64,000 nucleotides of DNA from Acanthochromis polyacanthus (Eukaryota > Chordata > Actinopteri > Pomacentridae): contig NC_067116.1 of assembly GCF_021347895.1 (NCBI RefSeq), positions 31,755,639-31,819,638 of the forward strand. The letters run 5' to 3'. Positions 37,501-51,190 of the stretch are shown here, piece by piece. The notes beneath the pieces are model-generated. The model saw only the letters and a program-made list of their open reading frames with translations, made no database searches and was not told the DNA's origin. The translations under genes were made by a program, and so were the position numbers. Within the stretch, counting starts at the first letter, position 1, and every line of letters begins with the position of its first letter.

Positions 37501-40500
37501 TTTGTTTTTTTTATTATTTCTGTGTTTTTCTCTGGTGCTTTTTTCCCAGAAGTATTAAGTTCAAGACCTCTAAGGTACGATCAAAAAGTTTGGCGAATGC
37601 ACCTATAGACAGCAAAAACATTTTTGAATTTGACCACCATCTCCTTTGAAGTGGTCACCTTGTGCACTAATAGTGTTTCTGCCGTGTTTTGACTGCTCTC
37701 TTCAAGTCCCAGTAAGTAAACTTTGCAGACTGTAGTGAAATAACAATTGCACATGTGGAAAATGACTGAACAGGACGGGCAGAAAGGGTGCCAAACTTGG
37801 CAGGGCCACTGGGAGCAGTGTATCGCTGCACAAGGTCAGTACTTTGAAGGGGAGGGCATCCAAATTTAAATCAGTTAGGGTTTTTGCTTTTTATAGGTGC
37901 AATCTTAAGGCTTCTTGATCATACCTCACATACTACATAAAGCAGCTACAAGGGTCAAAATCTTGTAGCTATTAGCATAGGCAGCTGTGACCCCATAAGC
38001 AACCCATTTAACCTTTGTGTTTCTGTAGCACCATAGAATCCAAAACTTTAAATGTGATGTCACCTCCAAATGCTCCAAAACAACAAAAATAGCAATAAAT
38101 TTCACTTTGAAGATCGAGAAAGCAGAAAAACGGAACTTGTTGTCGCTTGAAGTTTTCCGAATCACCATGGGGACCCACAGCACAGTGTTTCAAGACTGCT
38201 CAGAATTACCGTCTCTGGACTAGGTACTTTTTTCTCTCCCAAAAGTAACCCTTAAAGAGGTTCTACAAAGTTTCTTGTCATCAAACATGTACAAAAGTTC
38301 AGGCTGCTCTAAAATTTCCTCCAAATCCCTTGAGTGGAAAGCCACCTTATATTTTCAGTATGCTCAACAGTCATCTACAAGTAAACATAAATATGCATAT
38401 TATCTGTATTTGTGTATCTGTCAAACTCCTGCTTGCTAGCTATCCACATTCGTCACACTCTCATACAAAACGACAGCAAATTTAATATCAATTTTTAAAA
38501 TGCAAAAGAAGAAACAACAAATAGAAGACATACAAGGCCGCGTCTCAGAGGGATGAACTTAGAACTGACTTCTGTTTTTTAGGAGTCAGCAGGTCCAGAC
38601 AGGCTTGATGAAGAAGGCAGGGGAGGGAGAGAAACACTTCAACACTAACCCTGTTGTTATGCTTCGTCTCCTTTCCTGTTGAAACATAAGGCAAAGTTAG
38701 CCCTGGGGCTGAGATTTTTTTTTTAATTTATGTTGATGGTTTATATTCTGAAATGGCATTTTACCTCAGAAAAGTCCTGGAGCTGCGGGGTGACAGTTTA
38801 GACAAAGGAGATGATGAACGCGCTCAGTTGGCCTTTCCACATTGTACGTATTTCTGAATCGTTCTAAGTGATGAAAGGTCCTCTGAGCTCCACTGAGCTG
38901 CTCTTGTTTTGGCTCTTGTCTGTGAAACAGGAGCCAGAACTGCCAAATCTCATTTAGAGACAAAGCGTTTTAAGCAGGAGCATGTCCACCTCTGTCTGCA
39001 GAGCAGCCAGGCATGGCGGCCAGTGAGTGAGGTGACATTTCTCTGAAGGAGATGCCTCTGGCTCTCTCACTCTTGCCCTTTTCTGTAGATAAAAACTTGT
39101 GGTTTGTCTTTGACAGGCACATTTGGCCGCATCTTCCACGGTGTGCTGCTGGATGAAAAGGACCCCAGTAAGGAAAAGCAGGTCTTTGTGAAGACAGTGA
39201 AAGGTATGCACTCTGTTCCAGCGATAATCCACAGTTGTATCCACGCTCTTAAAAGAAATCATATGTTTATCTCTCCTATCAGTGTTAACTGATCCAGTGT
39301 GTTTGCTTATGAGTCAAAAGGTTACAAATCAGGTTATGCAAGTGACTGAGGAACATGTACTATAGTAACCTGGTAACCACAAATCTGAAAGGACATGCAG
39401 CGATCAGCAACAAGGCATATTTTATACCCCAACATATTTTGTAAGCTTGGTTCAGTGATTTTATCCATATAGTTGTAGATGCTGCCTCCTGACCCACACT
39501 AGATTTATGGTTCAACAGTGGAAGACAACTTTGATAGGCTTCTACAGGCTCCTTGGTATCATATTTCAGTTTTATTTGCAATATGTGTGGACTTTCTTTC
39601 ATCCAGACGCACTACGTACAAAATTATTTGTTATTCAGGGGAAGATTTTCTTGTGAAATCAGAATTGTCTGCTCCCTTAAGCAGATTCCTCATTTGTATG
39701 ATAGTTAGGAAATCCGCTTCCTGGAATATGTCAACTGTACCCTGGTTTCTTTAAGTGCATGTAAACATGACCCATGCCAAAGACGTACGACGAATAGTGA
39801 AGGACTGAGACATAACAGTTCAGCTGACAGTCTGTGCTATTTAAAATAACAGAGCAGTGGTGGTGAGCATCGTAGATTGTTAACTAAACACTGTCAATCT
39901 GCAATAGTAGGTGCTCTTCTAATGGCTTCAGCAGATGGCCATACATGGTTTCAAACCTGTAAACAAGCGCCCAAATTTGTCGGTACATTAATTAGAAGTC
40001 TTACTCATGCAGCACAGTTGCATGCCAGTGGAGGGGCTCCCTGACGTGGGTCCGTCAGGTTCTTTGTTAGCGGCATGTGTCAGCGTTCTCTGCCAGTTGC
40101 CTTCTGACCTCTCCATTCTCTCATGTTTACTCAGGGAGGGGTGGATACTGATCTGTGAACAATATCCTCATGCCAGTTTTGGCTTTGTTAAAGTATTTAC
40201 TTCCTCCCCATACGCCTTTTGGGAAGGGAACAATGCTGCTTTCCATAAGTACCAGACGATGGCAAAGCTGCAATCACAGATTAAAAACGGACACAAGTCA
40301 GTTTTCCTCTGAAGTTTCCCACTACAAATGACTGTTGGCAGAGAGACTGTGCAGTGAAACAGATAAAAATCAAACATCACACGGGGTCAGAGAGTAAATG
40401 TGTCCTTACCTTTTCAACTCTGACTAGTTGTTCTAGTGTCTTTTTTAAAAAAAATTAAATGCTGTCTCTTCAGATCATGCTTCTGAGGTGCAGGTGACCA

Positions 40501-41042
40501 TGATGTTGACTGAAAGTTGCAAACTTCGTGGACTTCATCATCGGTAAGTGGAAGAGAAAATAGCACGATAGTGTTTCTATACTTTTTTTTTCTCTGTTTC
40601 AGCAATGCTGACAGTGAGTCCAGATATGGACTATGACACCTCTAATTTTCACCTTTTATTAGAGCCTTAAAGTTATGTCATTCAAGGCTGTTCTTTTTAT
40701 GGCGAAAGACAAAAATGGAGATAAAATTGTTCAGGAGTTGGTCGGATCAGTCTTTCATGTAAGTGTGTATCGGCCATGTTTCTTCAGAGTCTCCAAAGAG
40801 AGAAACATCTGGTTTCAAAAGAGACCAGGATCATGCATGTGGTTTAATAATAGCTTTCAGTTTATTTTGTTTATGTCCTGGATAAGCATTTTTGAATAAT
40901 TTTACAGGAATGGTAAAGTGGTTAATTTAAACAACAATCATTTAACCTCTTAAGACCTGCCATCCACATATGTGGACATGTTTTTGTTTTTTGATATTTT
41001 TTTTCCCTAAAGGACATATTGTTAATACTAATATTACTACTT

Positions 41043-41095
<53 letters not shown>

Positions 41096-44000
41096 GCAAA
41101 TAATAATAATAGTAACAACAATGTAAATCTAGTAAAAAAATATATAAAATGTAATAAACATAATAATCAGATATTAGATATTATCCTGTTATTATATTTA
41201 TTGGTTACTTCTTATCCCAAGTAAGTAGAAAAAAATAAAATGCAAACCAAACCAAAGCTTGGGTCTTAGGAGGTTAAAAAAAACACTTCAAAGTGATCTA
41301 ACACCAACACGGTTTGTGTTTTAGACCACCAGGCCACTGTCACATGCCCAGACTGAAGTATTGACCTGTACTGTGTTTACACATATGCACTGACTGTACT
41401 CTACTTTAGCATACATGAATAAGCCTTATTAGCATGAATCAATTTTAAATCAACATAAAAAGCTTGTATTTGAAGCACATTAGATATTTTTACCCTGGTT
41501 ATTTTACACTGAAATAACAGATTTTCCATGAACAGGCCCATATTCATAAAATTTCTCAACAGATGATCACATGCAAGAACTATTAAACTGGTATTATAAA
41601 TCAGATTACCATACCAGGCTACAATGATCTCTGATGTTTGTTGTTGAGCTGTGATATGCAAAATGTGTTTGAAAAGTTCACACTCAACTTTCTTGCGGTT
41701 TGCTTGAGTAAAACGCAGCCGTACCAATGACTTCTCTGACATGGTTTGGGGCCGACTCTGAGTAAATGTTCTGTAAACAGGAGATGAATTAGACCCAGCA
41801 GTCTACATTAGGTTGGGCCAGTTCAAAGTTGTGAAAATGTGGTGGTGTTCACTGGTAGTCTGTTACACATGCAGCCAATAAATAATAAATTAATCCCGGG
41901 AGACTATAGGTGTAGCTCTTTTCTCATTATGAAAGTAACACCAGTAATTTTGTAGCGTTTGAGAAGAGCAGATACTGTAACTGACAGAAACGAAACCGAC
42001 ATTTTCTGACCTCAGTGTAACACTTGCACGTTGTACTGTGGAATTTTTTTCGGCAAATTTTACTCTAAATGTCCAACAAATGCACTATACTTTTCTGATG
42101 TGGCAAAGATTGTCGTCATGCTGGCCCATTCCTTCCTCTTTTATCTTCCTGTGGTCAGCACAATGATTAGATTTGCTGACGCTTCCTCTTCAGTGGTTTC
42201 AATGACCAGTTAACATGTACTGTTGTCTTCCTAGAACCCGTTTGATGTGACTTCCACACATATACATACACAGAAAGTAATATCTGTTAAACACTGTTCC
42301 TGTCTCTCACCACCTTCAGAAATCTGTTGCCCATAAGCCATGTGTGCACCGAGGATGGAGAGAAGCCAATGGTGCTGTTGCCTTTCATGGCTTGGGGGAA
42401 TCTCAAGCTGTTCCTGCGGCAGTGCAAGCTAGCTGAGGCTAATAACCCACAGGTGAGGCTTCAACTCAGCATACTTTTGCTTAAGATAAATGCCCCAGTG
42501 AAAACCATGTGTACCATTTATAAAGCTGTTAAAACAAATCCCCTGAGCTGAAAGAAAAGTCAGATTCCATCCCAGTGTCAAGCCTGAAAGAAAGTTTTGT
42601 GTGTTTGTAGAAATTAAAACACAAAGTAACACCTACAGTAACTGCTGTTTACACTATGATTAGAAAGACTGTTGATATAGTCAAAAAACTAGTGCTGAGG
42701 GCAGAGATTTTTTTTGCTATGTAAAGACAGTCAGGCTTTTGTACAGGTTAACCTCAGGGAGTCTTTGATGTGCTTGGCAGAGCCACACCACAGATCCAAC
42801 CAATCCATCAACTCCAAAATACAGATGTAGCAAAACACTTTGCAATCACAAGATGAAGCTTGCCAGCCATTTGCATTACTCAAAATGAATCAAAACCCCT
42901 TTGTAAAGACTCGGGTACCACATCAGCACCTTCCTGCTCAGCAATTTCTAGCACTTTTGGCAGTTGTGGGAGACAAAGACATAGTCATTAAGTTGTGCTG
43001 CTGCAATAAACATCAAGCTATAAATCAGCCGTGCATCAGTACAGTTGAGACGAGGCTTTGGGAAAAGCACTGAGAGAGCACAAACAGTGCGGTGTGGCAT
43101 TTGTTCTGAAAGTGAACATCTGGTTTGGAAGGTGCAGCTGACCTTTTCCACAGATGTGATTTTTTTCACTGATAACTGACTGTTAGTGTGCATGTTGCTA
43201 GACTCGCTGGTTCACATATCTGAGTACTTGACCTAAAATCTTATCTTTGTTCACTGGTTGCCTAAGATTTTGTTTTTGTGTGTTGTGGTGAGTAATTCAT
43301 TTTGGTCGTATCACAGTGTCCATTGGCAGATAACAGCCAAAGCATTTCCTCTCTCTGCATGTGAGCCAAAGATTGTGCTGACTGAAATAGATCCAATACA
43401 AGATATAATATACACGTTAATATCTTGAGCACTGACTTCAGGAGCCCTCTTATAAGTCACTGTTGTCTTTTCAGCTATACGGGATGTTTACATTATTGGA
43501 GCTGCCTCACTTTGTTAGCAGTCAGGGGTCATCTTTGTGCACACTGCTAAGGATTTTCTCTGACACACCTGCTGCCCAGCTATTGTCTGTAAGCCCTTCA
43601 GTAGCTCAGAGCACAAAGAAAGCAACTTTCTTTCATGTCAGACTCGCTCTAACCTTCAAATAACCAACTTTTTGCGTCATGTCAGATCAAATCTTGGTCC
43701 TTCCGTTGAATATAAAGTTACTAAGCAATGTCAGTAATGTGATTTTACAATTTCAACAGGAAAATCATCTAGCTTAACAAAGTGCTCTTTCAAGCTACAT
43801 GTTAACATCAGCATGATAGCACGCTTTCAGTAACTTAGCTAGCTTGAGCTGGAAAAGTATATCTCTCAGTTGTCAACTTTTAAATTGATTGGCAGCTGTT
43901 TTAGAATCAATTAATCAGCTTGAGTATATTTTAGGAAGAAATGTTTAATTTCTCTTCATCCAGCCCCTTAAATGTGAATGTGTTCTGGTTTCTGTACTCC

Positions 44001-47000
44001 TGTGACAGTAAAACTAACTAAACTGTTTTGTTCGTGGACAAAACAAGATATCTGAGGGCATCATCCTGGGCTTTGATGATGGATTTTGTACCAAACAATG
44101 AATCAAATAATCAACAGATTAATCGACTGATATTAATCATTAGTTTCAAGTAAGATGCAGATGTGAAGCAGATGTTTACCACAGTCACCATCTTAGTTTT
44201 GCATGTTTGCACAAAAATGATTTTGCATTTTAGCAGAATCTCCTAATTACCTTAAATAAGTTGGAGCTGGTACAAGAGATAAAGGTTAAAGGTCACCAGA
44301 ATTATTGCAGTTCGTCCTGAGGGAACCAGCCACAACATTAAAACCACGGAAAAGTGAAGTGAATAATCTATCTTATCTTACAATGCAGCATTCTTCTGGG
44401 CAACATTGGGTTGTGCAAAAAATGTTGCACAATGAAAACACTCCCTTCTGACCAATAGCAACCTCCCACAGCACCTCAAAAACTCATGGTTTCTGCAGGG
44501 CATTAAAAAGCATTAAATAGATAATACATTTTGGGAAAATCAAGGCCTTAAATGGCATTAAAAATCATTAAATTTTATTCTCATTGGCATTAAAAATTCT
44601 TTCTGCAGTTTTCAAGAAAGGTATTTGATAATAATAATAATATATAATTATAGACTGTGATTCGTCGGATATGTGCATCTGCGTAAACATGCTAAAGCAC
44701 TGCCATAATTGTTCCGACCTGTTGAGTACAATTGCCAAAAACTGCATGTTTTTAAAGTGGAGGAGAGCTGGAAAATGTGAATTCCAGGAAAAATGGCTAA
44801 AAAACGTGGAATTCAGAGAATGACTGTCGGTCGTGGGTGGTCAGGGGTGGTTTCCAGATTCAGAAATAAGGAAATGTAGGGACAGTTTTCATGTAAAAAT
44901 CTTCTTTTACAAAAAAACAAACCCTTGTGATTTGTTGAGTTCACGGTCGTGGCATTAAAATTTGTACAGTATAGCATTAAAATGGCATTAAAAAGCATTG
45001 AATTTGACTGGCTGATTTCTGCAGAAACCCTGAAACTGCTCCTGAGCAGTTTGGGGAACGTATCAAAGAGCCCACAGTGTTGGCTGAGCCTCCAAACTCC
45101 CCAGTTTAAAATCTAATCAACCATCCCAGGAATGCACGAGGAACAAGCCTGATCAACTAGAGGCTCCACTCCACAACCCACAGGACCCAAAGGATCTGTT
45201 GCTAACGTCCTGGTGCAAAATGGATCAGAGCTGTTTTGACAGCAGGAGTGGGACTTGCATGATAGGAGACCGATGGTTTTAGTGTTGTGGTTGGTCATTG
45301 TACAGCATGTGTGCACCAAATTTCATGGACGTCTATCTTTAAAAGCTCAATCAGCAGCCTGTGGTTACCACTGGAGGATTGAAGGACTGTTTAACCAGCA
45401 CTACCATCTCTTGAGTCAAGCTGCTTTGTATTTAATATTTTTTGCATTATTAGATTTTGATAATTATGTTACCAAGAACCTTTAAGGCGTTAGATTCAAG
45501 GAAGCACCATTGTTTTAAATAAGTCATCAGGGTTTTTCATGGCTGAGAATTGGTCTCCAGGAGATGCTTTCTGACGACAGTAAGGAAGATAGGTATGCGT
45601 TAAAAACAAGCGATGAAATGAACAAAAATAGTCTAGTATGCTTGAGTGAATGAAACCCCAACTAACAATATACTGATTATCTTTGGTGCTGGGTAAAACC
45701 TCTTTGGGAATGCCAACATTCCTCTGTGTAGGAAAAGCCCTGGTCGTGTTTTCCAGCTGACTAACCTTACAATTGAATTTATAGGATTTGCAAAGGTAAC
45801 TCCCATCTTTGATCCATCGTTGTCAAGTACCATCAGCTGCCCACTCCCTCCTCTCTTTTTTCTTTTTTCTTTTTCCCCATTTCTGTCTCTCAACTGCACA
45901 TTGTCTCCGTTTGTCCCTCATTTCCTTTCAGGCCGTCTCTCAGCAAGACTTGGTGTACATGGCCATTCAGATTGCATGCGGAATGAGCTACCTGGCTCGC
46001 AGGGAGGTCATTCACAAAGACCTCGCCGCGAGGAACTGCGTGTAAGTGTCAGTCTGTCCTCTGCTATTCCCTGCTGGTGATTTGCTTTGGAATTTAATTA
46101 CTAACAAAATAAAGACGTCGACTTTGCTCTCGTCCCCCTCCTCTGACAGCATTGACGACAACATGCAAGTGAAGATTACAGACAATGCCCTCGCTCGAGA
46201 TCTATTTCCTATGGATTATCACTGTCTGGGGGATAATGAGAACCGGCCTGTCCGCTGGATGGCTCTTGAAAGCTTGCTCAACAACGACTTTTCAAGTGCA
46301 AGTGACGTGGTAAGAAATACAGTTGCGCACATTCACTTTACTGCTTACATTCGTGCTGTGTTGACACCCAAAAAACTATCAAAAATAACCTTTTCCGTCT
46401 CTCTGGAGTGGTTTCTACATTAATAGAAAATGCATTTACAGGAAACATGATAGGGGATGCAGGAAATGGCATCGCCTGTACTCAAGCCATTCTTAGTCAT
46501 TTGGTCAAGGTGTCAAAGGGAAGGGTGGTGCGGTGTGGAGCACCATGTGTGGCTCTTTCCTGTCCCAGCAGAGCGCGGAGCATCGGAGACATTCGGGAAG
46601 CTGAACAGATCCTTAGAGACACCAGTCAGACAGCAGCCAGACATGCCCCCACCCCTCCGCATTCCTCTTATGGTCACGCTGCATCATGGCAATCATGGCG
46701 CTTACAGTTAACAGAAAGCTAACAATAACAGCCAGCTAACTGGGGGAAGTCCAGACAAGTACTTGGAACTGTATAGCATCACTGTTATGCAAATAAATAC
46801 TATATGCCAAGCTAGACAGGAGGGGAGAGACACTAGTGGCATGTTTAGGCCTTGTTGGGAACGCTGGCAGTGGTCTACGTGCAGATGTGGGTGGATTACT
46901 GAACAACACGTTTTTCCTCTGAGAAACCAGGCTGTCACTTTGCCCTCTGCTCTTAATCACTGCCTGCTCCTCCTTAAAGGTCCTCTGTCACCCTGTTGAA

Positions 47001-50000
47001 CACTAATGCTGCTCTCAGACTGAAGGAGATGTGAACCAGGTTGCATCACTCACATAAGGAGAAACCTTTCAGATATTCTTGTTGCTGATCTCAGACACAC
47101 ACATGCTGCAAGATTGGAAAATAATGACACACCACACACTAAAGATTCACCAGACTTATAAACGTAACCACCCAGATTTTCACGTCAACGTATCAAACAT
47201 CTTTGATACTGTGGGTGCTACCCTGATGAGTCTGTGAGCAGTCTGAGAGGTTAAACCCTCTGAACAGTAACCAGCTTTTGCTCCTGTCACATTTTTACTC
47301 ACTGTGGGTTCATTTTTCATTGCAATGTAAAGTCGTGCATTTTGATGGAATCATCACAACCATGGATAGAAGTAGAGAGAACTCAAAGGTGTGTTTTGTG
47401 CAGTGTGACGCAGTTATTATACTATAAAAAGCTGAAGCTGAATGTATTTATTTATTTAAAAAAACTAGTAACACCTGAAATCAACATGTATAGCATATTT
47501 CTTAGTGACCACAGATGTTACCAATACTTGAAAAAGAAATGATATCAGTATTGTACTGTTCTTGCAACCTTTACAAGCATTTTTCAACAAATTTTTAGCA
47601 TCAACTCTAGAAATACTTCACCCTGCTCATTGTGTCTCCCAAGAACTTACACCTTTCTCCTTTGTATGTGGTTTCTGAGCGATGTTTATTTTTTTTCATT
47701 GATCTGTGGTGTTTTATTTTGGTCTCATTCTGTAATTTGTCTCCAAACTCATTTGCTTTCTGGTCTGTGTAAACACTGCCTGCAGTTCAGCCGAATAGTC
47801 CCAAAATTTCTGTCCTGTGACTGTTAGTTGCAGCTAAGGCAGTCATGGTTTCTCAGTTGTGTCAAGTCATAGAGCAAAGAGGGGCTTTTTTTATCTTTTG
47901 CTGGATCTGGTATAAATTATATATTTTGGTGAATTTTTAAATTGTGTGTAGAGAATAAAGTAATTTTGGTGAAATATCACAAATCACGTGATTAGTTCAC
48001 GGGCTTTTGAAGTTGAAAATCAGACGATTCTCCGTTTCTGGCTCTGAGAAAGAGTGCAGTTTAAACCTTCCAGGGGATTTGGGAGTTGAAATGGTTAAAA
48101 CTGGATCTGTAAACCCCTCACAAAATAATCTGGGCGGAACATTTAAGATCCCACAGATTTGTCAGATTGTTGGGAAGGGAAAAACGAGTAAATTGGAACA
48201 AAACTCCTAGAGTCTGTTCAGTTGTTAAAATCAGATTGTGACAGTTTTCATTTTAAATAAATACTGGCATCAATTGCAGGGTCAAGACCCACTGTCCTGT
48301 TCTGTTATTTCTAAGCGTGACCTTAGTTTGGGGTTAGCAGTGACAACAACACTTGTTCACACTTAAAATGAAGTCTGTTTTTTCTTGTTCTCAGGGGTCA
48401 GAAGGAACAAAAACACTCTCCAGCAGCTTGAACTCCCAGTCTCCCTAAACAGAACAACCACCCTGCTGTTTATACTTTCAGTCTCCCAACAAAACCATGC
48501 AGCAATGATTTAGATCCCAAATACATTTTTCGACATAGTTTCCTTGCATTGTTCGCGTGGGCACCGCTGGTTTTCCGCAGTCTGGATAGAAATGCTGCTT
48601 CTGTTTATCCTGTTTAATATTAAAGCTGCAGCTTGTGTTGATCACATTTTAGAGAATGTTATAAATGAACGCTAAACAAATGATGTGGTTGTTAATGGCG
48701 TGTTGTGTGTTTACAGTGGGCCTTCGGAGTGACACTGTGGGAACTGATGACTCTGGGTCAGACCCCCTACGTGGACATCGACCCATTCGAGATGTCCGCT
48801 TACCTGAAGGATGGATACAGAATAGCACAACCTATCAACTGTCCAGACGAACTGTAAGTGGTTTTTCAGAGTATATGTATGCACACAAGGACACACAAAT
48901 ACAATACTTGGCCTCTGTTTTATAAGAACTTGGTAAATGTGTAGCTCAGTTTAATGAGTTTTCTTTCAGTGTGTGAAGTTTTAAATTCTCATCCAGCCTC
49001 CAGCGTGATGACGAGTTCAGACTACGTGATATTTTTGTGTAATAAGGTGGTCACTGTGTCCAAACAGATGATTATAGGATCATAAATTCTTGCATGACGC
49101 TGTGGAACAAGAAAAACCGCATTTACCGTGTTGGGAAGGAAGTGCAGTTGACCAATTTTTCTTTGCCGTGTTGTGCAAAGAGGAGCTCTGTGCTGCTGTT
49201 GGTTACTAGTGACCTCATTGAACATTTTGTGTTGTAGAAGTTGTGTTACAGCTCACACTAAGGCCAGTTTGTGCTCTACGTCCTTCACGTGAAGTTCCCA
49301 TCAACACATAAATCTAAGCTAGTAGATTCCTGCAGTGAAGTGTGTGTGTGTTTAGCATCAGCCCGGCTTGTTATTGCTCTCTTTCAGCAGAAGTAGTGTG
49401 CTGCCGGTGACACATTGTTTGTGTAATAAGAGAGCTGGATCAAATTGAAATGTTCAGCTGTTACCAGTGTTGGTTCATTTGCAGCTTATCAGCATCCGGC
49501 AACTGTCAAGAAGAAGGAGCGGCCTCTGCAGCCATTTTCCCACCGGGGCATTATTATTTACTGGCTGTTTCCTCAATATTAAGCTGAGGCTGACACCTTC
49601 TCACTGCTGGGCAATAACAGGGCTTTTCACAGCTCACAGCAGGCCTTTAGTGGTCGACCACCCAGGTGGATTAGTTTGTTAAGCATGACTGACTCAAATA
49701 AGTGAGAGTGCAAGCTTTGGCTGCTGGATTCAGAATCCATTAAGGTGTTTGGTATCAGCCTTATCATCACCAGCTTTAATTTTATCAAGGAAATCTTAAT
49801 ACTGTAATCTTTCACCATGTTTCCTTATAGATATAACATGCATTCATGGTTGAAAATAACACTCATTATACTGTTCATGAAAAATGAAGGCCCTCCTTTG
49901 GTAAAAATCTATTTTTTTACCCCACTGACACGTCCATGTAGTGTTTTCTATGTGCTGGAAGATGCATCATTAGCAAAAAAGCAATCAACACCATGTCTGA

Positions 50001-51102
50001 GCATTTCCAGCTTTGAAAAGACTGCAGTGTGTGGATGACAGTCTCAGCTACACAGATTCAGACTTGCAGGATTTCATGCATAACTAGCACAAGGAAGAAA
50101 TCCTGTCAGTTTGCAGAGTGGCACTTTTTTATATCTTTGTTCTTGTTCACGCTTGAATCTCTTCAATTTTACAGTCTTCCATTGTGAGCCGAGCATTGAG
50201 TTACTTCTGAGAAATTTTAAAGAAAGGACGGATTTATTTTAATGGCAAAAATGAATTATTTGTGGCTTATTTATAGTACAGAGATGGGGGGTTACCAGAG
50301 TGAAACTTTAAAGTCAGTGTTTTAGTTACTTGTAGCTTTCAAATCATTGTTTCTCTGCAACAACATTTAGGTAGGCGGTACATTTCAAAGGAACGTCTAC
50401 ATTAATGCCAGGACCAAAAGTTTGTCAGCATCAGACTATAAACTGTACCAAGATAATCCATGTTATTCTCTTCCCTGATGTTCTGCATACACAACCACAG
50501 CTCTTTTCTTTACTTCAGCTCTAAGCTGTCATTTCAGTCTGACTTCAACCATGAATTGTATATTGTGTTGTTATTTTTGGTGGGCTTCCCGCTAAAATCA
50601 GTTAATTTCTGAGCTTCAGTGACACCAAATTTGTCATTTTCTTCCTGATAAAATCCCCTAACAGGTATAAGTCAGAAAAGAAAAAAGCCTGTCTTTCTGT
50701 TTTAGTTTGGTAGCAGCATAGGATCGTAAGAGCTCAAACATTTCTGCGTCCCACCCAGTAAAAAAAAAAAGAAACACTCGACAAGTGGTAAATTCCCAGA
50801 AAAAACATCACATTGTTGATAATAAAAGGAAAGCCAGGAGCTGATTATCTGAGATCTGTTAAAAGGCCGAACAAGATTTCCTTTTAAGTACAATAGCTGC
50901 TGAAGTGATTGCTTCCTTTTCCAAAATATTGAAGATTATAGAATTTAAGGGCAGCACTGATTAAGAAATGATTGTATCTCAGTCATTTATATCAGCGCTG
51001 CACAGGCAGCTCCTGTTTCAGTACAAAATGTAAAGTGTATACCAGGTGGATACAATGACCACAGTCTGAAGCCAGTTTCAGCCTCTCTCTCTCACTCACT
51101 CA

Positions 51103-51190
<88 letters not shown>

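Noticed and set aside
41042..41094. CRISPR-like or coding threonine repeat
   Set aside because: Uninterrupted trinucleotide microsatellite without spacers in a vertebrate intron.
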